DNA of 64,000 nt, from positions 248,001 through 312,000 of the forward strand of contig JAWNGF010000011.1 of assembly GCA_037039685.1 (NCBI GenBank). The letters run 5' to 3'. The notes beneath the pieces were generated by a model. That model was not told where the DNA came from. It ran no database searches and saw only the letters and a program-made list of their open reading frames with translations. A program made the position numbers and the translations under genes. This stretch comes from Ceratobasidium sp. AG-K (lineage: Eukaryota; Basidiomycota; Agaricomycetes; Cantharellales; Ceratobasidiaceae). Each line of letters starts with the position of its first letter. The first letter of the stretch is position 1. Shown in pieces: positions 24,153 to 35,395 of the stretch.

Positions 24153-25475
24153 ATACTGGAGCTAACCGGGACATACACAGCCTGCGCCTCACCACGACGA
24201 CCGACACACTCGCGAACATCACCCATACTGAGGTCATCCATCACCCACCCAAACAGGGAGAGATTATCGTCCGGGTCTGTGATGCTTCCCTAAATCCGAT
24301 TGACGTTCGGCTCGCCAGTGTAATAGGAGTCAACAAGGCGATCCTTAACTGGTTTGGTGGACGCGGTGATCGCAATGGAGGGGACGTGGAACTGACTACT
24401 AAAATGCCGGGTGCGGATTTTTCAGGCATTCTCGCTGCGGCGCGAGTAGGAGTCACGACACGGAAAGTCGGAGACGAAATATTTGGGGTTTGACTTTCTC
24501 CGGTATGTTGCTACCTTCTAGATCTTGTCGGAGGGTAGTTTATAAAATCGTTGGATGTAGAGCGGAAACTGTACAAACCAAGAATACATCACGCTACCCT
24601 CTAATGCTCATCTCGTGTCTAAGCCTACCAACTTGAGCCACATCGAGGCGGCCAGTCTTCCGCTCGTATTTCTGACATCGTAGACCAGTCTGGTGACGCA
24701 TGAGGGATTGGATCGGGACTCAGAAGTGAATGCGAGGCAGGTAAGCAGGCCCATAGTATTTACGTTTCTGATCACGATACTTTACTGTATATTCTGGGGA
24801 CGACCTAGAGAGCTAAAGTACTGATCGTTGGTGCCAGTGGAAGGACAGGGGTTATCGGCGTCCAGATGTCAAAACCACTCGGTGCAAAAGTGGTGGCGGT
24901 CCGCAGGGGAAAGGATACCGGGTTTGTGAAGAACTACGGCACCGATCAGGTAACAGACAAGTTCAATTTTGAATATTCCGGGATGTACTTACACTCGCTT
25001 AGGTCATTGATTACACGACCCGTGATGTCCCATCGACTGCGCTCTCACTCGGACCGTACAAAGTCATCTACGACTGCGTCGGCGGTACCCAGCTCATCCT
25101 CGGCCTCTCCGCTCTTCTGGCACTTAGATCCCATCCTACCAAATTACCCCATCCATCCTCAGAATCAGGCACATACGTGACTATCGTCGGCGACAAAACC
25201 TCGCGCACACTCATGGGTGGAAACATCACATACTTCACCTCGCCGCCATTCCGCTCTATCAAGGGACATGTTGGTGTTGGACCGAAGTATTATCGTGTGA
25301 ACTGACGACGGGCGAGGAGGAGATGCGAGTTCTGGCTGAGTGGAGCAAGGATGGGCGAGCGAAGCCTATGATTGACGATGAACCGCGGGGCTGGGGTCAG
25401 ATTGGAGAGGCATATGGTCGACTGGAGAGCGGACGGGCGAGGGGAAAGGTGGTTGTGGACTGGACGAAAGAGTAG
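24153..25475 (+). pseudogene. MDR quinone-oxidoreductase-like pseudogene (copy P)
   Basis: The stretch aligns by eye along its whole length with MDR copies A and B, including intron positions, but is broken in many places. The start ATG is ATA. One base is missing in exon 1 (TACGCCTACACC has become TGCGCCTCACC). The exon 1 tryptophan in GVW is TGA. Exon 2 has an in-frame TAG after the stretch corresponding to FLTS. Exon 4 has lost 6 bases before FRSIKG and one base in VNLTTG. Residual recognisable blocks include AKVLIVGASGRTGVIGVQ and YKVIYDCVGGTQLI. Several differences are C/T or G/A transitions. It lies directly left of the foldback element. Confidence 0.85.
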
Positions 25476-25652
25476 AACTGAAAGCGAGTACTTATGGCCT
25501 GAAATGACAATTTAGCGGAGACACTTATACGGCCTGTAGAGAGTAGGTAGGTGAACCCTAATAAATGCGTTTTTGAACTGTGTGCTTGATGACGACTTCC
25601 GGGGGTACAACCACTTCCCGGTATGTTACAGCACTCTGCGTCTCTACAGTAT

Positions 25653-26319
25653 CTGATTTTGTCGCAGCCCGTCACAGCGTGCAAGGACTACGGGATGTTG
25701 GTTTAGTATAATAATAGAAGTTGTAGCTAGGCTAGTATATAGTACGTATAAGAAATTTGAGCGCGATACATCCGCCCCTCGCCGAGGAATAACCCGATGT
25801 CCGTTTGCGATGTTGCAATATTATTGCAAATTGGGCCCAGGAGGGAGCACCACCACAGAGACGGGTCAATCTCGACGGGTTTTCAACAGAATCTGGTCGG
25901 ATAAAAAACGCGAAGTATCTCGAAGTGAGCTCTAGATTCTTATTCCGGGATACGAAGGTCTCAGCATGGGTCTATGGGTCGCTATGGGTGTATCAATCCC
26001 AAAGTGATATTTCCCCTTTTCCCCTCATTTCCACAGGATTGTAAGCTAACGAAGTGTACCCGCACTTTGTATAGTAGTGTTATTCAACTATCCGAACCCA
26101 TTGGCATAGCATTTGGGCCCCCAAAATAAGGCGTTAATCACTGAAAATGGATATTATCCAAAATTCGCATAAATGCGCTAACACAAATGAACCACCAGCT
26201 GAGCTGGTGTTGGTATTTGTGTCCCCAAAGTGTGTATATAACCCCATTAGAGTCTCATGAGTATACATCAGAGGTCTCAATACCTTGGGATAAGTATAAC
26301 AGGAGATACATACCATACA
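25653..26319 (+). repeat. Left arm of the 667-bp inverted repeat
   Basis: The arm is the reverse complement of 26377-27043 without indels. The mismatch I noticed is in GATACGAAGG here versus GATATGAAGG in the other arm. It contains TTGCAATATTATTGCAA, echoing the terminal motif of the right end. Confidence 0.88.
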
Positions 26320-26376
26320 CACGTCAACACCCGTATTTTGAGTATATTTTCCTAGTGTAGAATGCCATTTTTGCAC

Positions 26377-27043
26377 TGTATGGTATGTATCTCCTGTTAT
26401 ACTTATCCCAAGGTATTGAGACCTCTGATGTATACTCATGAGACTCTAATGGGGTTATATACACACTTTGGGGACACAAATACCAACACCAGCTCAGCTG
26501 GTGGTTCATTTGTGTTAGCGCATTTATGCGAATTTTGGATAATATCCATTTTCAGTGATTAACGCCTTATTTTGGGGGCCCAAATGCTATGCCAATGGGT
26601 TCGGATAGTTGAATAACACTACTATACAAAGTGCGGGTACACTTCGTTAGCTTACAATCCTGTGGAAATGAGGGGAAAAGGGGAAATATCACTTTGGGAT
26701 TGATACACCCATAGCGACCCATAGACCCATGCTGAGACCTTCATATCCCGGAATAAGAATCTAGAGCTCACTTCGAGATACTTCGCGTTTTTTATCCGAC
26801 CAGATTCTGTTGAAAACCCGTCGAGATTGACCCGTCTCTGTGGTGGTGCTCCCTCCTGGGCCCAATTTGCAATAATATTGCAACATCGCAAACGGACATC
26901 GGGTTATTCCTCGGCGAGGGGCGGATGTATCGCGCTCAAATTTCTTATACGTACTATATACTAGCCTAGCTACAACTTCTATTATTATACTAAACCAACA
27001 TCCCGTAGTCCTTGCACGCTGTGACGGGCTGCGACAAAATCAG
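26377..27043 (-). repeat. Right arm of the 667-bp inverted repeat
   Basis: The arm mirrors 25653-26319. The intervening loop is 26320-26376. Near-identity of the arms implies recent formation or ongoing correction between arms. Confidence 0.88.
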
Positions 27044-27076
27044 TCACGTGTTGCAATATTTTTGCGAGATACTGTA

Positions 27077-28024
27077 TGAAAGGAGCTATGACCGATTATC
27101 TCGTCGACCCTAACAACAAATCAGAACCGATGGTGAAGACTTTTATGAATCGCTGGAACTAGATTGGCCCAGACGACTGCAAATAGGATTTTGCACGGTA
27201 AGATTCCGTCACCTGAGAGCTCCAGGGAAATAGTGCGTACCAGTGAGAAACATACTGTTGTGTCCCAATATCGACCCATCAAATGTAATGCACTTTTGAT
27301 GGCGTTTGATGACCGTGGTACGGTAACCTCGATCCATACACATACAAAAATTTCGTAGTGTAGTTCTAGGACCTGGCCTCTATACAGTAGTTCTCCCCCG
27401 GTCATGTGTCCCAACCCTTACTCCTAGATCTTCTTAACCGCCAACACACGTGTTGAGTTTTCCTTTATTTATTATGTGTTCTTATCCAGTCTTCTAATAT
27501 ACACAAATTGTGTCGCACTCGTGCTCGTTACGTATTGTCCCGAGGGCTATCGCCCCTGAATTCGAGTTTACCCACGAGTTCCACACGCAGTTACGTAACG
27601 CATATACCCCGGTATTATCATCACATTGGACAGGCTAGTGAACCACAATGGGTTATCCAGACTGGCCTACCGCGGAAAAAGTAACACGGAAAATCGAGCT
27701 TTGTGGCGTGATGAGAAAGTGCACAAGAGCGGTGACCCCCGCATACGATGTATCTTTGCTCGGGCTGAGGCACCTTGGCCATTCTAGCTGACCCTGTAGT
27801 TGTATCCTTGCGCTGCATGCAGCCTCCCCCCTCCTGGTCCTGCTTCGTATCCAGCTAGTTTGAAGCTTTATCCATGTGTCCCACACCTTCGATATCCTAT
27901 ACAAGGTGGCGATTGTTCAACCCGATTATTGTAAGGGTGACAACACTCGCTCAAGCGAGCGATTTTCAATCGTACAGATCAGAGATGATCCACCGCTGAA
28001 GCATAAGACGAGAGGTTTATGCCC
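27077..28024. other. No gene recognised
   Basis: The frames seen here are short and motif-free. A perfect 14-bp palindrome (CGCTCAAGCGAGCG-type core) occurs near 27,950. Confidence 0.45.
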
Positions 28025-28530
28025 TTACTGCATATGCGTCAGTACCTTCGCATGAAATGTAAGAGTCGTGGTCGAACGGGAAAGGCTCCCAAACTGACAA
28101 GCAGACGTTCGATTGAACATGGTACATCGACCCAGCCAGAGCGTCTCGAGTTCCGGACAGAACTGCTTAATTCGAGCAATAAAATTGGCATCCGGTCCAT
28201 GAGCATGTCTTACTTCGAGGTGGCCCAAGGATTTGGGTACAGTGGTACTCCCTGACATGCGTGATGCTGGACGTTTCGCGCTAGGAGTCAATGGACTCCG
28301 CGGGGTATTGGGGCCTAAGCAATTAATTAAACTCCGACGGTATACATGTCAGGGAGCATGGCGGTAAACCAGTAAATTTGTAGTGGTAGGCTAATCGATA
28401 TTGATCGACCCCGGCGCCCAACCGACAAACGTCGTCATGGTTTTCCTTTGAAACGGCTCGGAGCCGAGGAAATCCGGATAGTATGGCTCTGTGATCCAGG
28501 TGAAAAGCTCGGTTTCGGGGTCGAAGCTCT
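28025..28530 (-). pseudogene. F-box-like gene remnant (exon 2 region, paralog B type)
   Basis: The minus strand preserves LGHLEVRHAHGPDANFI and LWLGRCTMFNRTSACQF, closest to paralog B. The reading frame shifts after CQF and the N-terminal part of exon 2 is separated by inserted sequence. The part at 28430-28530 matches paralog B 6967-7075 at DNA level. No F-box exon or exon 3 is attached. Confidence 0.7.
28248..28356. repeat. Short inverted-repeat-bounded insertion (109 bp)
   Basis: The insertion starts with CTCCCTGACATG and ends with its exact complement CATGTCAGGGAG. It lies inside the F-box remnant, in a place where paralog B has no corresponding sequence. A target duplication is not evident. 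It could be a miniature transposon or a chance palindrome. Confidence 0.4.
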
Positions 28531-29479
28531 CTTATGGCCCGTATGAGCCTCGACGAGGCCGAGAAACAAAGACAACCCCGTTTCGCGAAAGGTCACGGTC
28601 CTCAAGACAGTACAGTGAACATATAGGATTGGGATAGACCACAAACTACCATACACAGGGTTCTCAAGTAGTATTTGCGCGGCAAAAAACCTTCGGGGTA
28701 GCAAGGGCATCAATCAATACGAAGCTTGCTGAATGAAAGAGAAATATATATATATATCATTAAAAAAAATTGAAAATTAAAACTGGCTTAGTAGAAAGAG
28801 AATGGTTTCTCTAAACGACCCGGGTTTCCCTCGCCGCTCTTGACAAGGACTTAGCCTCGAGGAGAGCCTCCTCCGAGTCCCGGAAGCCCATGCAAAGATC
28901 GATGTAGTGAAGAGGACTTGAAGCGATCCGTTAGCTGGGAGCATCGGGTACCAACGTGCGTGCTTTACCTGTGAGGGTCGAGCTTCGCTGGGCGTAGGAG
29001 GGATGCTTTGATTTGGTACAGCCGGCGGTGGCGCGTCGGGCGCAAGGGAGGGGAACGGTACTAATGAGGCTTGTGGCGGTGTTTCGCTCATGAGAGCCGT
29101 ATTATATGTTGTAAATTCTGAGTCTGAACGGATGACTTGGGGTTAATCCAAGGTGGATGTACAATATGGAGAGGGAGATTGCCTGAGTTGTGTGGTGAGA
29201 GCACTTTTATATACCTATTGTGTGCTAGTCCCGTCCAGCATTATGTTTGATATTCCAATTGAACTTAGTTCAGGTTCCAAACTCGTTAGCTGGTACCAGA
29301 ATACACCGCACGGAAATCTGACAAATGAGGGGTAAGTGTTCAGCGCACGCGCATGGACCTATCAATGGGCGTTGCCCTCTCGTACATGTGCATATATGGT
29401 CCGCTTCTTCGCAAAGGAAATCCATCATATTTGCAAAAACTCTACTCGGTCAATGTTTACATTAGTCACGTGGAACAGT
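28531..29479. other. Mostly non-coding; one proline-rich frame
   Basis: A minus-strand frame at 28777-29091 starts with MSETPPQASLVPFPSLAPD and is Pro-rich with a GTAAAGC donor-like site after RPSQ. It could be a first exon but has no recognised domain. A (TA)n run lies at 28745-28757. Bases from about 29330 resemble the 3' flank of F-box paralog E near 21,790-21,950. Confidence 0.35.
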
Positions 29480-29618
29480 TGAACGAATGCACTGGCGTTA
29501 GCCATCCCGTCCACTCTATACTTTCCAGCGACGGAATATATCCCGCAGTATTCCGTTTGCAGTCATCTCGGTCATCTTATTCATATCCGTGGTTGTGTCA
29601 ACGCACAGTTGACAGTCG
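29480..29618 (-). pseudogene. F-box-like exon 3 fragment
   Basis: At DNA level it matches the 3' end of exon 3 in paralogs C, D and E (compare 17,605-17,750), including the segment encoding the Cys pair near DCQLC and the terminal EWM-WLT region. Part of the C-terminal codons is deleted. Only about 140 bp remain, and the flank beyond it is also related to paralog E's flank. Confidence 0.65.
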
Positions 29619-30156
29619 TTCGATAAATTTACACCACGGGAATTTAAATTACGAACTCATGTACAGAAAGATTTGGGCCAACATAGGATTGATCTGCCAT
29701 TCAGAGTTGGAGTGATCAAGAGCGGCACTGCCTACTCGGGAACCTTAAAATTGCCCGACTAGGGTAGAAGATGAGCGTAGGTTTGGAAAAATACACGAAC
29801 CTTGAGGTTACCTTATGATATTCCTCACCAATAGGGGGCAAGAGCAACTCTCGAAGGCGAGCTCAAACAATGAGTGTTTGAACTTTCGATGCAAGGAAAC
29901 CAAGGTATCAAGATGTGAGTGAAAATGGTGAGGTTGGGTACAAGTTGATGATGGTTATAGCAGTTTTGGTTGGTTGAATGCGATGGCGGTCTCCGTGGTG
30001 GTTGATACCAGGTGGCGCAAGTGCTAAGCGCTGGTCGTAGCTTACGTAACCAGCCATCATCCGCATCCACTTGTGACGACTAGCGGACAGTCTTGCGGAG
30101 ATGCCCTCACTTTTCAACGGCTCAATTATCTCTGTCTCTATAACCTGTGGCCCACC
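29619..30156. other. 5' flank of MDR copy B
   Basis: No gene is recognised. Short minus-strand frames without motifs are present. The region corresponds in position to the promoter-side flank of MDR copies A and P. Confidence 0.4.
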
Positions 30157-31509
30157 ATGTCTAACCCACCTACCATGTCTGAACTGACCGGTACATACAC
30201 GGCCTACGCCTACACCACGACAACCAACACGCTCGCGAACATCACCCATACCGAGGTCATCCATCACGCGCCCAAACAGGGGGAGATTGTCATTCGAGTC
30301 TGTGCTACTTCCCTAAATCCAGTTGATGTTCAGCTCGCCGGTGTAACAGGAGTCAACAAGACGATCCTTAACTGGTTCGGTGGACGCGGCGATCGCAAGG
30401 GCGAGGATGTCGAACTGGCTGATAAAGTGCCGGGTGCGGATGTTTCTGGGATTGCGGCCGCCGTGGGAGAAGGAATTAGTAACATGTGGAAAGTGGGAGA
30501 CGAAGTGTTTGGGGTTTGGCTATCACCGGTACGTTCCTTTGGTTAATCTCTCGCTGAACAAACTGGTTGACGATGTATCCGAATGTAGAGTGGAAACGGT
30601 ACAAATCAAGAATACATCACGCTGCCCGCCCATGCTCCACTTGTCTTTAAACCTTCATACCTGAGCCACGTTGAGGCGGCTAGTCTTCCGCTCGTTTTTG
30701 ACATCGTATACGAGCCTGGTGATGCGTGGGGGATTGGATCGACACTCAGAAGTGAACGCGAGACGAGTACGTAGGCTACGTAGCACTCACGTTTTCGATC
30801 ACGATACTCAACTTGACCTTTGGGCAATGATCCAGGGGGCCAAGGTTCTGATCGTTGGTGCCAGTGGAGGGACGGGTATCGTTGGCGTTCAGATTGCAAA
30901 ATCACTTGGCACAAAAGTAGTTGCAGTATGTAGCGGAAAGAACGCCGAGTTCGTGAAGAATTATGGTGCTGACGAGGTAAGGGATATATTCGCTTTCGGG
31001 TGCTAATTAAGTGTTTACGCTCGCTGTAGGTCATTGATTACACTATCCAGGATGTCCCATCGACTGCGCTCTCGCATGGGCCGTACAAAGTGATCTACGA
31101 TTGTGTTGGCGGGACTCAGCTCATCCCCCACCTTTCTGCCCTCCTCCCACCTACACTCAACTCTACTGAGCCACATTATCCGTCCTCAGATCCAAGTACA
31201 TGCGTTACCATCGTCGGGGATAAGACCTCGCGCACACTCATGGGTGGGAGCATCACATACTTCACCTCTCCGTCGATGTTGTTCCGCTCTATTAAGGGAC
31301 ACGTTGGAGTTGGACCGAAGTACTGTTGTGTGAACCTGACCACAGGCGAGGAGGAGATGCGAGCACTCTCTGAATGGGTCAGGGACGAGCGGGTCAAGCC
31401 TGTGATTGACGGGGAGCCATGGGGGTGGACGCAACTCGGAGAGGCGTACGGCCGACTGGAGAGCGGACGGGCCAGAGGGAAGGTGGTTGTGGACTGGACG
31501 AAGGAGTAG
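30157..31509 (+). pseudogene. MDR quinone-oxidoreductase-like gene, copy B, with a 2-nt frameshift
   Basis: Exons correspond to copy A: 30157-30528, 30589-30766, 30836-30976 and 31030-31509. N-terminal and C-terminal domains read well ([60 protein letters not shown]). In exon 2, after LPLV, two bases present in copies A and P are absent (near 30695-30700), making the exon 178 nt instead of 180. The shifted frame runs into a stop in exon 3. Unless this is a sequencing error, the product would be truncated before the NAD(P)-binding domain. The start is either 30157 (MSNPPTMSELTG) or 30175, both in frame. The copy neighbours F-box paralog F. Confidence 0.7.
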
Positions 31510-32035
31510 CACTTAAAGGTGTGCACTTATTTCCGGAAATAGCGATTGGGCGGATGCATTTATATGACCTGTGTGCAGTATGTAGGTGAACTATTCGAAT
31601 AAAACGAATGCGTTTATGAGCTGCTTGCTTTAGGATCATGAGAAAATGGCGATCAGGTGCCGTGGATGGGCTCTGGCTGAGTATAGTAAATTCTCTGAGC
31701 CAATATCCTTTAATCTCGCAATGGCGTTTCTTCGCGGTGGCTGTGAAATATATTAACTTCGGAGGCCCTGATTGCTTCTGGCCGCCAAAGCAAAGGGCGG
31801 TGCAATAATGATATCTTGATATAATATGTAAGCATATTGTGTTCGCGAGCGTCTATCATTCTACTGGCGTATCCGAGTAGCCAACGTGTCGCGCATCTTA
31901 TTGCTTTCCCACAACCATCGTTTAAAAAGGACGAATCTCACTTTCCGTCGACGGGAAACATAGGTGAACCCTACCACATCGTAGGTTTGAACTCATTCAC
32001 GACGGTCGCACAATCTCGTTATCCTTGAATTCTAA
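31510..32035. other. Intergenic between MDR copy B and F-box paralog F
   Basis: The first 90 bases share blocks with the 3' flanks of MDR copies A and P (GCACTTAT, TTATA-GACCTGT, GTAGGTGAAC). No gene is recognised. Confidence 0.45.
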
Positions 32036-33241
32036 ATGGATCGACCTAGTCACGCCTTATTACCGGTTGAACTAATCGAGCGCGTTGCCGACCATCTGTT
32101 TCAGCTCAAATCAGCCCCTGACTGTACCGGCATCACATCGATAATTTGCTCAAAACCAAGTTGGATCAACGTTCAAGGCTTTATGAAGGCTAACATGAGC
32201 TTTCATAGCATCGGTTTTATACGGTGGCTACGTATAATCAGGGTCATAGACGTTGGTGACTGGGAGGTCATTCTGAAATACTCGCGATTTGTTAGGTGAA
32301 GTGATTCTTTGTCCCGTGCGCGGAGGGTTTGAGCTTGCACCTAACATTATATGTCATCTGCATCCGCCTATGCAGAGAAATACAGTGCTTGGACCATACT
32401 CTCAGCGGCACTACCAACCAACACGCTCTGGCACAACTTCCGAACCTCTACGCTGCGAGTATCGACGCACACAGCGACATATCGCGCGACCAAACTGGTA
32501 CATTTACGTACCAAGATGTGATCGTCGATCTCCCCCCTTCACTTCGGCGATTAGAAGCGCTGAATACCCACGGGTCCGACGTTCAGGTAATCGCCGTTGC
32601 AAAAAGATGTTGCCCCAGGATTGAGGAGCTAAGGCTCGGGCGTTGCACAATGTTCAATCGCATGCCGCTCTGCGAGTTTTGGCTCACATATAGTCACGCA
32701 TATAACGTATATCTATCCAGTGCTGATATCGAAACCTACGCGGTGGGTCTCAAGTGTGACCTACCATTTGACACCGGAGCTCATCATACAGTTCCAGAAT
32801 TTCTTTGGCAGAGAGTTATCCCCATTGAAGAACCTTCACTCGCTTCGACTGGGTCGGTACCCTACGCCCTCTAATATTGTTCTCGCACATCGACTATACC
32901 ATCGACATGGTCGCACAGCCCCGGAATCAATCGACTGGCGAACAGCCATTCCGATCTCCAAGCTCCCAGCAAACACGTCTGTCACGCCCGAGAACATAGT
33001 GCCCGCAACCGCGGATCAGTTCATTTCCATTTTACACCAGCAAGACTCGGAACTAGGAGCGCCATTTGATTGTCACGACTGTGTTGACAAAACCGCTGAA
33101 ACAACTAGGATTGCCGAGATGACTGCAAACGGGATTCTGGAAGGATGTATTCCAACACTCGAGAACATAGAATGGATGGCCTGGCTGACGCCAGGGCACT
33201 TGGGAGTTCATTCGTCTAGGCTTTCGAGGCTTAAAAAATAA
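32036..33241 (+). CDS. F-box-like protein, paralog F (3 exons, 358 aa)
   Basis: This is the only paralog on the plus strand. Exons are 32036-32295, 32376-32742 and 32792-33241, all in phase (260+367+450 nt). The F-box motif lies at the N-terminus (LLPVELIERVADHLFQLKS), then SFHSIGFIRWLRIIRV. Exon 2 carries LPPSLRRLEALNTHGSDV, LRLGRCTMFNRMPLCEFW and a variant of the usual HDHDAYI motif (SHAYNVYLS). Exon 3 carries ELSPLKNLHSLRLGRY and IEWMAWLTPGHLGVHS. The variant suggests that exon 2 is drifting. By family inference it would be an SCF substrate adaptor; no substrate-binding repeat is recognised. Confidence 0.72.
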
Positions 33242-33809
33242 TACCCGAGATACTGTAGTGTCCCAAGATGCACAACATATGGACTGATACACGTTGTGGA
33301 CCGGGTTTAGCAAGGGTTGTTATTTAACCCGAGCGCATACAGAGACCAAGATTTCTTACGTCGCCGCTGGGAGCTCAAATCAGAGGCTTCCAATGGCGGG
33401 ATGTAACCACGAAATTGCTTCACTCAACTGGGGTATTCCCTCTCTTATAATTTACCACCTTCAGAAAATCCTGTAGACTCCAATTTCACACTTCATGCCG
33501 TTGTTTGGTTGTTTGCCCACGGAATTTACCGCATGAGATTGCTACTGGGGCCCATCGGAGCGACAAGACTCCTCGATTCAAGCAGGTTCGGTCAAACAGA
33601 GTGATAGCATTCGACGAGCGCTTATATATCCTTAGTTTGGCCTAACCACGTCAAGGTGTTACTTTGGGCTATAAGAGAAATGAAGGGGCTCAAACAACAT
33701 GGCGAATGAGGTGGAACGTGTTCTGCGGACAAACTAGTACCCAATAGCAGTGTCGGGTGGAAATGTGGATGATATTTTCGGTCAAGTTGATAAGGTTCCC
33801 AGGCTTGAA
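33242..33809. other. No gene recognised
   Basis: Intergenic sequence downstream of F-box paralog F. There are no motifs or repeats that I can support. Confidence 0.45.
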
Positions 33810-34200
33810 GAACGGGCGTTCTGCTGAATATCGTACATCGACCCAGTTGGTGTGTCTCAAGATCCGCCCGGTGGTACTTGTTCGAAGCGATTAGATCGGC
33901 GTGCAGGCCATGGGTATGTCGAATTTGGGGCGACGCAAAGCTTACGGTAGATCTGGAATGGTACCTGGCAGGGAATTTGATTAGCCGCTGTATTCATCTG
34001 TAAAAAGTTGCTGCATGCTCTAATTCCCAGTAAAATCCAGGACTGCGCGCTACTTGAGGCTCGTTTGCATAAACAAGCTCTTGCGTGTCTCAACTAGCTC
34101 GTGCGGTTTTTGCTGAGCTAACACGGACCGAAGTCGAGGAAGCTTGGATAACACCGCTCGATGGTCCGGGTGAAAAGCCTGACTGATGTATGAAATTTCC
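33810..34200 (-). pseudogene. F-box-like gene remnant (exon 2 region, paralog B type)
   Basis: The minus-strand DNA from about 33,815 to 33,990 parallels paralog B exon 2 (region encoding HAHGPD to RCTMFNR), with many substitutions and indels. 34,095-34,200 parallels the beginning of the same exon (LSTFPRLRAVS region). No frame stays open over more than a few dozen codons. Confidence 0.55.
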
Positions 34201-35244
34201 CATGGCCGAAGGAGCCGATACGGTCAGCAGATAAGGGGATGGGGGGGGGGTTGTAGTACAGCTGGTTACTCTCACATCTCGTGCCATCAATATTGAGAAC
34301 TAACGCACGAATCCGAGGCTATGGATCTGAGGAATCGCTCACGATTGTTAACTATGTGGCATATATGCATGAATCAGGAGCAAATTACACGGGACACTCG
34401 AGTCATTTCAGCACGGAGGTAGAATATAACAAGCGGTTATAATATCGGGGAGCTGAGCGGCATAGAACTGAAAACCTGGGTTGCGGGAAAGCTAGAATAT
34501 TCACAGCCGACTTTAAATTTCTGCGTCGTAAAGGAGGTCTAGTTCATGGCGAAGACAACTTATGGACGCCCATACAGGGCTCCGAGGAGGGGGGAAGGCT
34601 AGGAATAACCAATAAGCTACGGTTATCATCATAGATGTATTGTAGCTGTTGTACCTGTGGGCGTCCATTCAAGTCGTGTGCAGGTGGAGTTTGCTGAACA
34701 GTTATGACGGGCACCGGAGGCTCATGCGCAACAACCTGAGGAAATGGCATTGGAATTGGGGATACGTTTATGACTGTACGAGCCATAACAGCCATGTCGT
34801 GCGTCACGGGTGCTTTGCTTGGGTAGGTCTAGTAGGGACAAGTATTCGAACACAGTGAGGCCACCGTTATGAGTGGAACTAGAAGAAAGGCAGAGCAGCA
34901 GTGGGGCGTCGCGGCGTGGAGGAGAAAAGCTGAAATATAAGAGTTTATGAGGGTCTATAGCTTGATGCAAAGTGAGGGGTGGCACGCCTATTCTGCCGAG
35001 CTGGCCATGTGCTTCAGAATCAGCTCTGTAGGGAATAGCTAGCTCCGTTCGTAAAACGCGCGCCTAGATCTTTGCAAGGATGATCTGTCAGTCCGTATCC
35101 CACCGGTAAGAAGCACGGAGGAGGAACATCTTCAGGGTGAGGAGCTTCTGAGCCGAGCAAAGCCTAAGTTGTATGCGCCGGCCTATGCTCGGACCAATTA
35201 TCCCAATTCCACGTCCGGGGCTTAGGGGCGGATCCTACCTAACC
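34201..35244. other. No confident gene; left flank of the helicase/DUF6589 element
   Basis: A minus-strand frame at 34544-34807 is Pro-rich (INVSPIPMPFPQVVAHEPPV) and unrecognised. A run of about 11 G occurs near 34,240. The stretch ends at the beginning of the inverted repeat. Confidence 0.4.
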
Positions 35245-35395
35245 CTGGTTGGAATTAGCTTGCCTGGAACCAAGCTCCATTTTGGGACGACCGGCTGCAT
35301 CCGTCAGCTCGGCGCTTCCATGGAGCTTGGTGTACTTGTCCTAGTGAGTACAGGGGGGGTCGGAAACCGCCCAACGCACTTGTAATTAGAATACG
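35245..35395 (+). repeat. Left inverted repeat of the helicase/DUF6589 element
   Basis: The core 35336-35363 reads TTGTCCTAGTGAGTACAGGG then GGGGTCGG. ACTTGTAA and AATACG blocks follow toward the inside. On the outer side a perfect 12-bp hairpin, ACCAAGCTCCAT (35269-35280) / ATGGAGCTTGGT (35320-35331), is preceded by TTGCCTGGAAC, which matches TTGCCTAGAAC at the other end. Confidence 0.7.

Larger units (their letters stand above)
25647..27074. mobile_element. Tc1/mariner-like non-autonomous foldback element (1,428 bp)
   Basis: Two arms of 667 bp (25653-26319 and 26377-27043) are inverted copies of each other with perfectly matching coordinates (left + right = 52,696) and at least one mismatch. 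They enclose a 57-bp loop. The right arm continues outward as CAGTATCTCGCAAAAATATT (read inward) and the left as CAGTAT only; a 25-bp block is missing from the left end. Both ends abut TA (25645-25646 and 27075-27076). CAGT termini beside a TA duplication are the known pattern of Tc1/mariner elements. There is no transposase; the two mirrored 79-codon frames inside are products of the symmetry. The transcript would fold into a very long hairpin. Confidence 0.8.

Noticed and set aside
25805..26891. Mirrored 79-codon frames inside the foldback element
   Set aside because: They are the same frame read from both arms of the inverted repeat, with no motif and no independent evidence of coding.
35336..35360. 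CACTA-type transposon terminus (CACTA appears in the repeat core on the complementary strand)
   Set aside because: CACTA would face outward rather than inward at both ends and no CACTA transposase is present.
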